Below are positions 37,967 to 47,173 of a stretch of DNA of 64,000 nt, piece by piece. A model generated the notes under the pieces. That model did not search any database, was not told the DNA's origin, and worked only from the letters and a program-made list of their open reading frames with translations. Location of the stretch: assembly GCA_964242735.1 (NCBI GenBank), contig CAXTAK010000013.1, forward strand, positions 44,244-108,243. The letters run 5' to 3'. The first letter of the stretch is position 1. Each line of letters begins with the position of its first letter. The translations under genes and the position numbers were made by a program. This DNA comes from CADCUY01 sp964242735. Lineage in GTDB: Bacteria; Actinomycetota; Actinomycetes; Actinomycetales; Quadrisphaeraceae.

Positions 37967-38569
37967 TCACAGGCCCATCACCAGGTCCGCGACCGCGGCT
38001 GGTCGGGACAGGAAGGGGTGGTGGCCGGTGTCCATCTCGACGACGCGGCCGGCCCGGCGGGCGGACTCGCGCTGCAGGCGCGGCTGGGTGCCTAGGTCCT
38101 GGGCGCACACCAGGTACGTGGTGGGCACGTGGCGCCAGGCGGCCGCTCCGACCGGTCGCCCGGTCACCTGCACGCTCTGCCACGCGAGGTGAGCCGGTGC
38201 CTGCGCCTGGACGTCGGGGTCGCAGTCCTGCAGGAACGTGTCGACGAGCAGCTCGGGGCGCACCCCGAACGTCCCGACGCCGGGGTCGATGTGGAGGAAC
38301 GGCGCCGGGGCGCCGTCACCATCGCCGAAGTCCGCCAGGCCCTGCCCGACCTCGGGCAGGTAGCTGGCCACCAGCAGCACACCGCGCACCGCGGCGACGT
38401 CCTCGGCCAGCCCCGGACCCCCGCCACCTGCGGGCACACCCGCCTCACCGCAGCTCGGCAGGCCCGGGGCGGTGCTCGACACCCCCTGCCGCGCCAGCAG
38501 CTCGGCGGTGCGGTGCCACCACCACCCCCCGTCCCGCACGCACGCCCCGTGCCCGAGCACGACCCTCAT
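37967..38569 (-). pseudogene. Alpha/beta hydrolase lacking its nucleophile segment
   Basis: The frame from ATG 38569 is open for 200 residues. It starts like a hydrolase (MRVVLGHGACVRDGGWWWHR) and ends with the catalytic-His region (MDTGHHPFLSRPAAVADLV). Between LAEDVAAVRGV and LLVASYLPEVGQ the roughly 35-40 residues with the GHSYGG-type nucleophile elbow are missing. The break falls where two similar VRxVL sequences would meet, so a slippage deletion is likely. Without the Ser nucleophile it cannot be an active hydrolase. It is divergent from the TetR gene, its likely regulator. Confidence 0.7.
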
Positions 38570-38634
38570 CACGACCCCACCGCTCGGTGCCACCAACGGC
38601 AGACGCAGCTGGCGTTGCGCGAGGAGGTGCGGGG

Positions 38635-39198
38635 GTGGGACGCCAACCGCAGCCAGCGATCAGGGAGCGGCTGCTCGACGCGTGCACCGACCACGCCCTC
38701 GCGCACGGCCTGCCAGACCAGCTGCAGCCGCTGGCAACCGCCACCGGCACCTCGGCCCGCATGCTCCTCCACCACCTCACCACCCGCGACGCCCTGCTGC
38801 GCGCGATCCTCGGGCACGCCCGGCAACGCCAGCTCGACCTCTTCGGCGACCTGCCCCGTGGACGAGGCGACGAGCCCTGCACCGCCACCCCGGACCGCGC
38901 CTGGACCTGCATGACCGGCCCGCCCGGGCAGCCCCACCTGCGGATGTCCACCCAGCTGCGCGACGACGCGGAGCAGCAGCTGTGGCCGGACTTCCGCCGC
39001 ACCGCCACGACCGACTGGCTCGCACCCCTGCAGGACGGCCTGGCCAGCACCGGCCACCCCGAGCTCGCCACCCTCGTCCTCGCCGTCATCCGCGGCCTGC
39101 TCATCGACCTCGACGCCACCGCCGACACCACCCGCACCGACCGGGCCCTCCACCACTTCCTCACCGCCCTCGAGCACCCGACCAGCGCGAACCCCTGA
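38635..39198 (+). CDS. TetR-family regulator
   Basis: A 187-residue regulator from GTG 38635 with GAGGAGG 7 bases upstream. The N-terminal helix-turn-helix reads RERLLDACTDHALAHG, then LATATGTSARMLLHHLTTRDALLRA. The C-terminal ligand domain is helical (LAPLQDGLASTGHPELATLV, LVLAVIRGLLIDLDA). It faces the hydrolase remnant across a 65-base gap. The ligand is unknown. Confidence 0.82.
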   Translation: MGRQPQPAIRERLLDACTDHALAHGLPDQLQPLATATGTSARMLLHHLTTRDALLRAILGHARQRQLDLFGDLPRGRGDEPCTATPDRAWTCMTGPPGQPHLRMSTQLRDDAEQQLWPDFRRTATTDWLAPLQDGLASTGHPELATLVLAVIRGLLIDLDATADTTRTDRALHHFLTALEHPTSANP

Positions 39199-39838
39199 TC
39201 GCCGACCCCTGCCCGAGACGTGCTACACCGCGCTGCTGATCTCCGCCGACGACGTCCGGCTCCGAGACCTGACCCCGCACGCCCTCAGGAGCCGGACACG
39301 CGGCCCGGCCGCCCACTCGGGGCTGAGCCGTCCGTGGCCCGTGGGTGCAGGGACTGGCGGTGGGCGGCCGCGGCCGCGCCGGTGACGGCGAGGTGGTGGC
39401 GGGCGACCTCGAGCTCCCCCGGGGTGGAGCGGTCCATCGCGGCGTGGTCGCGCTGCCAGGGAGGACGAGCAGTCCTCCGCGAGCGCGTGCCCCTCCGGGA
39501 AGTGGTTCGACAGCACCTCGCGGCGGTCGGCGTCATCCCGCGTCGGCGCAGGAGGGTCACCTCCTGGGCGGCGTCGACGTGCCGGCGATCACGTCCGCCG
39601 TCGCCGACGACGCGTGGGCGGTATGCCCACCCGCGCTGAGGACGACCGGCCACTCACACGCCGGCGGCGCTCACAGGTGTCACACCGCTCCAGCACGTCG
39701 CTGGCCACCGTCGTCGACCGCCTGACCACAGCCAGGGTCCGCGCGGGTGAGGGAGCGCGACCGACCGTCCGGTCCTCTCACCTGATCGCCGGCCGAGCCG
39801 TCCGTGATCCGGACCCCAGGAGCGCCGGGTCCTCCATC

Positions 39839-39982
39839 CGCCTCATCGGCTGCTCATCCGCTGCCGGCTTCGTCATCACCGTGATCATCGATCCTCGAGA
39901 CACCTCCGGCGTGACTGCCCGGAGGACCCGCGGCGCGCACCTGCGGACCCATCTCGACGGGAGGAGCACGACCGACGACTGA
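39839..39982 (+). pseudogene. Toxin-like C-terminal fragment
   Basis: About 47 residues (RLIGCSSAAGFVITVIID and SGVTARRTRGAHLR) with the pattern seen at the end of small type II toxin-like proteins (...GxSxxAGxVLTVIxxxxxxxGxxAWxxxGxxxRxY). No start is recognisable in frame. It precedes the antitoxin-like gene by about 110 bases. The family assignment is tentative. Confidence 0.4.
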
Positions 39983-40093
39983 GCCCTCCGACGCCGCGCG
40001 ACACGCTCGACACCAGACCATCCGTGCCGGCGTCGCTGTGGAGGGAGCCGAGACCGCTGAGGAGGAGGCGTACGAGCGAGCGGGCGCCCCGGC

Positions 40094-40291
40094 GTGGCCG
40101 TGCGCCTGCGCACCGATGCGGAACATGATCAGCAGCTGAGGAGACGTGCCAGTCAGCAGCAGATCCCGACGTCCGCGCCGGCACGGCGCCTCCTGCACCG
40201 CGCGTCGGAGCAGGAGCCCACTGCCTCCTCCGAGGCCGACGTGGACGACATCGCCCACCGCGTCGCCCCGGAGGGGCTCCAACGCCGCTGA
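40094..40291 (+). CDS. Ribbon-helix-helix antitoxin-like protein
   Basis: A 65-residue frame from GTG 40094. AVRLRTDAEHDQQLRRRASQ followed by a helix (APARRLLHRASEQEP) resembles CopG/VapB-type ribbon-helix-helix antitoxins. It ends SSEADVDDIAHRVAPEGLQR. The paired toxin upstream seems broken, so this may be an orphan or also be decaying. Confidence 0.4.
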   Translation: MAVRLRTDAEHDQQLRRRASQQQIPTSAPARRLLHRASEQEPTASSEADVDDIAHRVAPEGLQRR

Positions 40292-40358
40292 TCACGCTGC
40301 GTGGGGGTGCCCTCGATCGCGCCGCTCCCCGGAGCCCGCCCCACGCGGCGCGCCGCGG

Positions 40359-41816
40359 TCAGGTCCCGCAGAAGGTCTGGTACGCGCCGAAGTCCGCCGG
40401 GGCCCCGGCGGCGTAGCGCTCGAGGCCGGGGCGCTCGTCGTAGGGAGCGGTCACCGCGGCCAGCAGCCCGCCGAGGGGGCCGAGGTCGCCGTCGGTCGCG
40501 GCGGCCAGCGCCTCCTCGACGAGGTGGTTGCGCGGGATGTAGACGGGGTTCACCGCGTCCAGGCGATCGGCGTCAGGCCCCAGCGCGCGCCAGCGCCGCA
40601 CCCACGCGTCCATCGCGGCGGTGTCGGGGAGCCCGCGCACGGGCGCGGCGTCACCCCGCGCGGCCGCGCCCAGCGCGCGGTGCGCCGACGTCCAGTCCAC
40701 TCGCCCGGCCTGCAGCAGGGTCAGCCACTCCTGCACCAGCGGCGCGGTCACCGCCTCGGGCAGGTCGCTCGACAGGCCCAGCTTGTCCCGCACCCCGCCC
40801 GACCACGCGTCGTCGTACTGGCGGTGGAAGCCGCCGAGGGACTCCACCGCGAGCGCCACAGCCCGCTCCCGGTCGCTGTGGAACAGGGGCAGCAGGGCCT
40901 CGGCGAGCCGGGCGAGGTTCCACTCCACCATCGCCGGCTGGTTGCCGTAGGCGTAGCGCCCGTAGCGGTCGATCGAGCTGTGCACCGTGGCCGGGTCGTA
41001 CGCCTCCAGGAAGGCGCACGGCCCGTAGTCGATGGTCTCCCCCGAGATCGTCGTGTTGTCGGTGTTCATCACCCCGTGGATGAACCCCACGAGCATCCAG
41101 CGGGCCACCAGGGCCGCCTGCGCGGCGACCACCGCCGCGAACAGGGCCAGAGCCGGGCGCTCGGCGTCCGCGGCCCCGGGGTGGTGACGGGCGATCGCGT
41201 GGTCGGTGAGGCGGCGCAGCAGGTCGACGTCGCCGCTCGCGGCCGCGTACTGGAAGCTGCCCACCCGCAGGTGGCTGCTCGCGACCCGGGCGAGCACCGC
41301 TCCCGGCAGGGGTGTCTCACGGCGCACCACCCGCCCCGTCGCCACGACGCCCAGGGACCGGGTGGTGGGCACGCCGAGGGCGTGCATCGCCTCGCTGATG
41401 ACGTGCTCGCGCAACATCGGCCCCACCGCCGCCAACCCGTCGCCCGCGCGGGCGAACGGGGTGCGCCCGGAGCCCTTCAGGTGCAGGTCGCGCGGGTGCC
41501 CGTCGGCGTGGGCGAGCTCCCCGAGCAGCAGGGCGCGCCCATCGCCCAGCCGGGGGGACCACCCGCCGAACTGGTGCCCCGAGTAGGCCTGCGCGACCGG
41601 TGCGGCGCCGTCGGGCACGTGAGCGCCGACCAGCAGGCGCACCCCCTCGGGGCTCGCCAGCCAGGTGGGGTCCACCCCCAGCTCGAGCGCCAGCGGCTCG
41701 TTGAGCACCAGCAGGCGCGGGTCGGGGGCCTCCTCCGCCTGCCAGGGCACGGCCATCTCGGGGAGGTCGCGGGCGAAGCGGGCGCCGAGGGTGACGGTCG
41801 ACGTCGCGGTGCTCAC
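40359..41816 (-). CDS. selO: Protein adenylyltransferase SelO (YdiU family)
   Basis: A 485-residue pseudokinase-fold AMPylator from GTG 41816. The hallmarks are present: YSGHQFGGWSPRLGDGRALLLGE, LKGSGRTPFARAGDG, HGVMNTDNTTISGETIDYGP and FLEAYDP. Length matches the bacterial family. It transfers AMP to Ser, Thr or Tyr of redox proteins in characterised members. It ends FCGT, with a Cys where some relatives have selenocysteine. It is a single gene on the minus strand. Confidence 0.92.
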   Translation of the reverse strand: MSTATSTVTLGARFARDLPEMAVPWQAEEAPDPRLLVLNEPLALELGVDPTWLASPEGVRLLVGAHVPDGAAPVAQAYSGHQFGGWSPRLGDGRALLLGELAHADGHPRDLHLKGSGRTPFARAGDGLAAVGPMLREHVISEAMHALGVPTTRSLGVVATGRVVRRETPLPGAVLARVASSHLRVGSFQYAAASGDVDLLRRLTDHAIARHHPGAADAERPALALFAAVVAAQAALVARWMLVGFIHGVMNTDNTTISGETIDYGPCAFLEAYDPATVHSSIDRYGRYAYGNQPAMVEWNLARLAEALLPLFHSDRERAVALAVESLGGFHRQYDDAWSGGVRDKLGLSSDLPEAVTAPLVQEWLTLLQAGRVDWTSAHRALGAAARGDAAPVRGLPDTAAMDAWVRRWRALGPDADRLDAVNPVYIPRNHLVEEALAAATDGDLGPLGGLLAAVTAPYDERPGLERYAAGAPADFGAYQTFCGT

Positions 41817-41853
41817 CCGCCCGAGGGTACTGGCTGCGCCGTCGCACGACCCG

Positions 41854-42873
41854 TCAGCGGCCGGGCGCCCGGGGGCCCGCGGCGATGGTCGCGGCGAGGT
41901 CGAGCAGCGAGCGGCGGTAGTGCTCGGGGGTGTACCGGGCGAGGACGCTGGCCCGCGCCGCCGCGCCCATGGCGGCGTAGCGCTGCGCGTGGGCGGGGTC
42001 GAGGACGTCCTCCAGGGCCGCGCGCAGCGCCCCGGGCTCTGGCGGCACGACCACGCCGGTGACCCCGTCCTCCACGTGGTCGCGGACCCCCGGCGCGTCG
42101 GTGACGACCACGGGCTTGCCCAGCAGCATGGCGCTGAGGAACGTCTGCTGGCCCGCCGAGCGGGCGGCGACGCGCAGCGGCACCACGCACGCGCGGCACC
42201 CGCGCAGCAGATCGGTGAACTCCCGCGGGCTCACCGTCGCGGCCAGTACTCGAGAGGAGGGGTCAGCGGGGCGCCATGCGGCGGCGACGCGGACGTCGGC
42301 CCGCAGGCCGGCGACCGCCGCCTCGAGCAGGTCGTAGTCGCGCAGGGAGTCGCCCCCGGCGAACAGGTACCCGCCGTCCCCGGTGGGCACCTGGTCGGCG
42401 GGGTCCCACAGCGTGTGGGAGAAGGGGGTGACGTGCACGCGGGCGCGCTCGACCCCCCAGGTGCGCGCGAAGGCCCGCTGCTCGTCGGTGGAGAGCACCG
42501 CGTAGTGGGTGCGGGGGGAGTCCAGGGCCGTCACGGCGGTGCGCGCGAACCACGGCACCAGCGCGGCCAGCGCCGGGAGGCGCCGGGCGAGGGCGGCGCT
42601 GCCGACCTCCCACGTGGCGTCGGTGATCAGCAGGTGGCAGCGCGGCACCGTCCAGCGCACCACCAGCGCCGCGACCAGGTCGCGGTAGAGCAGCCGCGCG
42701 GGCACCGCCCCGAGCAGGATCAGCACCCGGCGGCGCCGCGCCTCGCGGACGAGGTGGGCGGCGACCCGCCAGCTGCGCCGCAGCACCCTGGCGTCGACCA
42801 CGGCCACCGCGTCGTTCCACGCGGGGTCGCCGTCGGCCCACATCGAGCTGGCGAAGGGCCGGGCGTCAGCCAC
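41854..42873 (-). CDS. Glycosyltransferase (GT-B, family 4-like)
   Basis: About 339 residues from GTG 42873; ATG 42843 is the next option and the start is uncertain. The C-terminal half carries the nucleotide-sugar domain of GT4-like enzymes: YLFAGGDSLRDYDLLEAAV, CRACVVPLRVAARSAGQQTF, MLLGKPVVVTDAPGVRDHVE and DGVTGVVVPPEPGALRAALE. The N-terminal half (VRRWTVPRCHLLITDATWEV) is less typical. It lies 65 bases after miaB on the same strand. The acceptor is unknown. Confidence 0.75.
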   Translation of the reverse strand: MADARPFASSMWADGDPAWNDAVAVVDARVLRRSWRVAAHLVREARRRRVLILLGAVPARLLYRDLVAALVVRWTVPRCHLLITDATWEVGSAALARRLPALAALVPWFARTAVTALDSPRTHYAVLSTDEQRAFARTWGVERARVHVTPFSHTLWDPADQVPTGDGGYLFAGGDSLRDYDLLEAAVAGLRADVRVAAAWRPADPSSRVLAATVSPREFTDLLRGCRACVVPLRVAARSAGQQTFLSAMLLGKPVVVTDAPGVRDHVEDGVTGVVVPPEPGALRAALEDVLDPAHAQRYAAMGAAARASVLARYTPEHYRRSLLDLAATIAAGPRAPGR

Positions 42874-42938
42874 GGCGGCCCGCGCCGCAGCGCGCCGACC
42901 GGTCACCGGCCGCCGACCGGCCCACGCCCGCCGACCGA

Positions 42939-44558
42939 TCAGGCGCCGGCCCGCACCGAGGGCAGGCCGAGGCCCACCCGGGTGGGCGAGCCGCCCACCA
43001 CCGGGACGCCCACCACCGGGACGTCCTGCACCGGCACCCCGCACGAGCTCGCCCGGCGACGGTCCCACGCGTCCCCCGCGCGGGTGCGGCGCAGCGCGTA
43101 CGGCGCGGGCGTGCGGTCACTGCGCACGGCGTCGGCGACGAGGTGGTGCGGGGCGGCGTGGGTGACCTCCACGGACACCACGTCCCCCGGCCTCGGCGCG
43201 CGCGCGCCGTCCGGCACCGCGACGTGCACCAGCCGCCCGTCGCGCGCCCGCCCCGACACCCGCGACGTCGCGCCGTCCTTGCGCCCCTCGCCCTCGGCGA
43301 CCAGCACCTCCACCACGGCGCCGAGCTGGGTGCGCGCCTCCGCCAGGCCCACCCGCTCCTGCACCTGCACGAGGCGCTCGTAACGCTCCTGCACCACGGC
43401 CTTCGGCACCTGCCCGCCCATGGTCGCCGCGGGGGTGCCCGGGCGCGGGGAGTACTGGAAGGTGAACGCCGAGGAGAACCGGCTGGCCTCGACCACGGCC
43501 AGGGTCTGGGCGAAGTCGGCCTCGCCCTCCCCGGGGAACCCGACGATGACGTCGGTGGTGATCGCCGCGTGCGGCATCGCCGCGCGCACCCGCTCCAGGA
43601 TGCCGAGGAAGCGCTCCGCCCGGTAGGAGCGGCGCATCGCGCGCAGCACCGCGTCGGAGCCGGACTGCAGCGGCATGTGCAGCTGCGGGGCCACGTTCGC
43701 CGTGCTCGCCATGGCGTCGATGACGTCATCGGTGAACGAGGCGGGGTGGGGGCTGGTGAAGCGCACCCGCTCCAGGCCCTGCACCGTGCCGCAGGCGCGC
43801 AGCAGCGCGGCGAAGGCCCCGCGGTCCCCACCCGGGCCGAACCCCGCGCCGTAGCTGTTGACGTTCTGCCCCAGCAGGGTCACCTCGATGACGCCGTCGG
43901 CGACCAGGGCCTCGACCTCGGCGAGGACCTCCTCGGGGCGGCGGTCCCGCTCCTTGCCGCGCAGCGAGGGCACGATGCAGAAGGTGCACGTGTTGTTGCA
44001 CCCCACGCTGATCGAGACCCACCCCGATGCCGCGGACGCGCGCGCGGTCGGCAGCGCGGAGGGGAAGACCTCGAGGGCCTCGAGGATCTCCACGGCCGCC
44101 TCCCCGTTGTGCCGTGCCCGGTCCAGCAGCGCGGGCAGGGAGCCGGTGTTGTGCGTGCCGAAGACGACATCGACGTGCGGGGCCCGCTCGACGATGACGT
44201 CGCGATCCTTCTGCGCCAGGCACCCGCCGACGGCGATCTGCATGCCGGGGCGGCGGGCCTTGATCGGGGCGAGCTGCCCGAGGTTGCCGTAGAGCCGGTT
44301 GTCGGCGTTCTCGCGGACCGCGCACGTGTTGAAGACCACGACGTCGACCTCCCCGGCCTTCGCCGCCGCGTCGTCGGCCCTCGCGTACCCCGCGCCCTCG
44401 AGCAGCCCGGAGAGCCGCTCGGAGTCGTGCACGTTCATCTGGCACCCGTAGGTCCGGACGGCGTACGTGCGGGCCGTGCAGTCGGCGTCCGCGGCGGAGG
44501 GGGCCGCGGCGGAGGGGGCCGCGGCGGAGGGGGCCGTGGTGCTGGCAGCGGGGACCAC
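42939..44558 (-). CDS. miaB: tRNA-2-methylthio-N6-dimethylallyladenosine synthase MiaB
   Basis: A 539-residue radical SAM methylthiotransferase from GTG 44558. The N-terminal UPF0004 domain has three cluster Cys (YGCQMNVHDSE, FNTCAVREN, GGCLAQKDRD). The radical SAM motif is CNNTCTFC. PLQSGSDAVLRAMRR and the C-terminal TRAM domain (VLVAEGEGRKDGATSRVSGR) follow. It modifies A37 of tRNAs reading UNN codons. It has an N-terminal repeat-coded Ala/Pro/Ser stretch and a C-terminal 45-residue tail with VPVVGVPVVGG, both unusual. Confidence 0.94.
   Translation of the reverse strand: MVPAASTTAPSAAAPSAAAPSAADADCTARTYAVRTYGCQMNVHDSERLSGLLEGAGYARADDAAAKAGEVDVVVFNTCAVRENADNRLYGNLGQLAPIKARRPGMQIAVGGCLAQKDRDVIVERAPHVDVVFGTHNTGSLPALLDRARHNGEAAVEILEALEVFPSALPTARASAASGWVSISVGCNNTCTFCIVPSLRGKERDRRPEEVLAEVEALVADGVIEVTLLGQNVNSYGAGFGPGGDRGAFAALLRACGTVQGLERVRFTSPHPASFTDDVIDAMASTANVAPQLHMPLQSGSDAVLRAMRRSYRAERFLGILERVRAAMPHAAITTDVIVGFPGEGEADFAQTLAVVEASRFSSAFTFQYSPRPGTPAATMGGQVPKAVVQERYERLVQVQERVGLAEARTQLGAVVEVLVAEGEGRKDGATSRVSGRARDGRLVHVAVPDGARAPRPGDVVSVEVTHAAPHHLVADAVRSDRTPAPYALRRTRAGDAWDRRRASSCGVPVQDVPVVGVPVVGGSPTRVGLGLPSVRAGA
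44491..44535. repeat. 15-bp tandem repeat, three copies
   Basis: Unit GCGGCGGAGGGGGCC three times in a row without change. It codes the APSAA repeats in the N-terminus of MiaB (minus strand). Being in frame (15 bases), copy-number changes would not break the gene. Confidence 0.95.
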
Positions 44559-44577
44559 CGCGCCAGGATAGGTCGCT

Positions 44578-45345
44578 GTGAGCACCGTGGAACCGATCAC
44601 CGACGCCGCCCCGCCCCTGCGGGGGCCGGTGATGATGGGCCAGCGCTGGGTCGACGTCGCGTTCCTGCACTGGGCGGTGGACCCGGCGCTCGTCGAGCCG
44701 CTGATGCCCCCCGGGGTGCGCCCCGACGTCCGCGACGGGGTCACGCACGTGGGGTTCATCCCGTTCGCGATGGTCGGCGCCGGCGTCGGCGCCGGACCCG
44801 CGGTGCCGTGGGCGGGCACCTTCCTGGAGACCAACGTGCGCTTCTACTCCGTGGACGCCACCGGGCGGCGCGGCATCGTCTTCGCCTCCCTCGACGCCGA
44901 CCGCCTCGCCGTCGTGGCGGGGGCGCGGGCCGCCTTCGGCCTGCCGTACCGGTGGTCGCGGATGTCCCTGGACGAGCGCGAGGTCGGCGGGTCGCGGGAG
45001 CTGCTGTACCGCACGGAACTGCGCGGACGCCGCTCCGGCGCCGCCAGCCGCCTGCACCTGCGGGTCGGGACGGCACCGCTGCGCGGCGAGGACGCCGAGC
45101 TGCACGCCTTCCTGACCAACCGGTGGGGCCTGCACGAGCGGCACCTGGGGCGCAGCTGGTACGTGCCCAACGAGCACGGGGCGTGGCCCCTGGTGGGTGC
45201 GGAGGTGCTGGACCTCGACGACGACCTCGTGCCGGCCGCCGGGGTGCCCGGCATCGCCGGCCGCGCACCGGACCACGTGGCCTTCTCGGCCGGGGTGACC
45301 ACCCGCTTCGGGCTGCCCACCGACGGGAGGAAGCCCCGGCGGTGA
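44578..45345 (+). CDS. DUF2071 (YqjF-like) protein
   Basis: A 255-residue protein from GTG 44578, divergent from miaB. It matches the DUF2071 pattern: MGQRWVDVAFLHWAVDPALV, LMPPGVRPDVRDGVTHVGFI, FLETNVRFYSVDATGRRGIV and the later PYRWSRMSLD. The fold is of the acetoacetate decarboxylase-like type in relatives. Function is unknown. It ends 80 bases before the glutamate transporter genes. Confidence 0.88.
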   Translation: MSTVEPITDAAPPLRGPVMMGQRWVDVAFLHWAVDPALVEPLMPPGVRPDVRDGVTHVGFIPFAMVGAGVGAGPAVPWAGTFLETNVRFYSVDATGRRGIVFASLDADRLAVVAGARAAFGLPYRWSRMSLDEREVGGSRELLYRTELRGRRSGAASRLHLRVGTAPLRGEDAELHAFLTNRWGLHERHLGRSWYVPNEHGAWPLVGAEVLDLDDDLVPAAGVPGIAGRAPDHVAFSAGVTTRFGLPTDGRKPRR

Positions 45346-45425
45346 GCGGCTGGCGCAGGTCACGGTCGGATGACGACACCGGTCCGGGCACACGCTCCGA
45401 GGCCGCTCGGCCCTACGGTCCGCGG

Positions 45426-46187
45426 GTGAGCGCCACCACGACCGGGGCAGGGACGCCGCTCGTCGTCCTCGCCGGGGTGGACAAGCACTTCGGCGACCTG
45501 CACGTGCTCCGCGGCATCGACCTGACCGTGCACACCGGTGAGGTGCTCGTCGTCATCGGCCCCTCCGGGTCGGGCAAGTCGACGCTGTGCCGCACGATCA
45601 ACCGCCTGGAGACCATCGACGGCGGCTCCATCACCCTCGACGGCCGGGCCCTGCCCGAGGAGGGGCGCCAGCTCGCGCAGCTGCGGGCCGACGTCGGCAT
45701 GGTCTTCCAGTCCTTCAACCTCTTCGCGCACCTCACCGTGCTGGAGAACGTCACCCTCGGCCCCGTCAGGGTGCGCCGGCTCGCGCGGGCGGACGCCGAC
45801 CGCCGCGGCCGCGAGCTGCTCGACCGGGTGGGCGTGGGGAACCAAGCGGGCAAGCACCCGGCGCAGCTCTCCGGCGGGCAGCAGCAGCGCGTCGCGATCG
45901 CCCGGGCGCTCGCCATGGACCCGAAGGTCATGCTCTTCGACGAGCCCACGTCCGCGCTCGACCCGGAGATGATCAACGAGGTCCTCGACGTGATGACCCA
46001 GCTCGCCCGCGACGGGATGACGATGGTCGTCGTCACCCACGAGATGGGCTTCGCCCGCCGCGCCGCCGACCGCGTGGTGTTCATGGACGGTGGCGAGATC
46101 GTCGAGCAGGCCCCACCCGGGCAGTTCTTCACCGCGCCGACCTCCGCGCGCGCGAGGGACTTCCTCTCCAAGATCCTCACTCACTGA
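45426..46187 (+). CDS. gluA: Glutamate/polar amino acid ABC transporter, ATP-binding protein
   Basis: A 253-residue ABC ATPase from GTG 45426; an in-frame GTG at 45342 would add 28 unrelated residues. Walker A GPSGSGKST, Q-loop VFQSFNLFAHL, signature LSGGQQQR, Walker B VMLFDEPTSALDPE and H-loop VVTHEMGFA are complete. Order and type match the gluABCD system of Corynebacterium: ATPase, binding protein, two permeases. It powers uptake of glutamate or a related amino acid. Confidence 0.93.
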   Translation: MSATTTGAGTPLVVLAGVDKHFGDLHVLRGIDLTVHTGEVLVVIGPSGSGKSTLCRTINRLETIDGGSITLDGRALPEEGRQLAQLRADVGMVFQSFNLFAHLTVLENVTLGPVRVRRLARADADRRGRELLDRVGVGNQAGKHPAQLSGGQQQRVAIARALAMDPKVMLFDEPTSALDPEMINEVLDVMTQLARDGMTMVVVTHEMGFARRAADRVVFMDGGEIVEQAPPGQFFTAPTSARARDFLSKILTH

Positions 46188-46228
46188 CCACCGCCCGCTC
46201 CCCCAGCCACCGCACCGAGGAGAACTCC

Positions 46229-47143
46229 GTGACCCTGCGCCGCACCGTCCCCACCCCCGGACTGATCACCGCCGGACTGATCACCGCCGCCCTGGGCCTG
46301 GCCGGCTGCGGGGGCTCCACCCAGGACGCCGCGGAGCCCGCCACCCCCGCGCCGGCGGAGGAGGCGGAGTTCCCCGCCGACAGCACCATGGCGAGGATCG
46401 TCGAGGCCGGGGAGCTGCGGGTCGGCACGAAGTACGACCAGCCCGGCTTCGGGCTCACGGGCCTCGAGGGCGACCCGGAGGGTTTCGACGTGGAGATCGC
46501 GCAGTACATCGCCGCGGAGCTGGGCCTCGCGGAGGACGCCATCACGTACACCGAGAGCCCCAGCGCCGATCGCGAGACCCTCATCGTCAACGAGGACGTC
46601 GACCTCGTGGTCGCCACGTACACCATCAACGACAAGCGCAAGGAGCAGATCACCTTCGCCGGCCCCTACTACCTGGCGGGGCAGCAGATCATGGTCGCCG
46701 CCGGGGACGACACCGTCGCCGGACCCGAGGACCTCGCGGCCAACCCCGACTTCACCATCTGCTCCGTCACCGGCTCCACCCCGGCGGAGAACATCCGCGA
46801 GTACCTCGCCGCCCCCGAGCAGCTCGTGGAGTTCGAGGGCTACGACGACTGCGTCGCCGCCATGGACACCGGTCAGGTGCAGGCGACGACCACCGACAAC
46901 GTGATCCTCACCGGGTACGTCGCCGAGAGCGAGGGGAAGTTCGAGCTGGTGGGTGAGCAGTTCACCGAGGAGCCGTACGGCATCGGCCTGACCAAGGGCG
47001 ACGTGGAGTTCTGCGAGTTCATCAACGAGGCCCTGGCCTCGGCGGAGGAGGACGGCGCCTACGAGAGCGCGTGGACGTCGACCGCCGGGCAGTACGAGGG
47101 CACCGAGGTGCCGACCCTGCCCGAGGCGGAGCCCTGCGTCTGA
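46229..47143 (+). CDS. gluB: Glutamate ABC transporter, substrate-binding lipoprotein
   Basis: A 304-residue lipoprotein from GTG 46229 with GAGGAG upstream. The signal region ends in LGLAGC (Cys about 28). The binding-protein core includes LRVGTKYDQPGFGL, GFDVEIAQYIAAELG, DLVVATYTINDKRKEQITFA and GPYYLAGQQIMVA. A perfect 15-bp duplication (46259-46288) doubles the GLITA unit in the signal peptide. It delivers substrate to the GluCD permeases outside the membrane. Confidence 0.93.
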   Translation: MTLRRTVPTPGLITAGLITAALGLAGCGGSTQDAAEPATPAPAEEAEFPADSTMARIVEAGELRVGTKYDQPGFGLTGLEGDPEGFDVEIAQYIAAELGLAEDAITYTESPSADRETLIVNEDVDLVVATYTINDKRKEQITFAGPYYLAGQQIMVAAGDDTVAGPEDLAANPDFTICSVTGSTPAENIREYLAAPEQLVEFEGYDDCVAAMDTGQVQATTTDNVILTGYVAESEGKFELVGEQFTEEPYGIGLTKGDVEFCEFINEALASAEEDGAYESAWTSTAGQYEGTEVPTLPEAEPCV

Positions 47144-47173
47144 GCCGGCGCCGCGTCGGCTGTCGCTGACGTC

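Larger units (their letters stand above)
39199..40358. other. Gene-poor stretch with toxin-antitoxin-like remnants
   Basis: About 1.16 kb. On the minus strand around 39350-39630, fragments in two frames (VDAAQEVTLLRRRGM and DHAAMDRSTPGELEVARHHL) vaguely recall the C-terminal part of a MerR regulator; this is weak. Around 39839-40291 lie a toxin-like fragment and a small ribbon-helix-helix-like gene on the plus strand, listed separately. The rest shows nothing. Confidence 0.45.
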
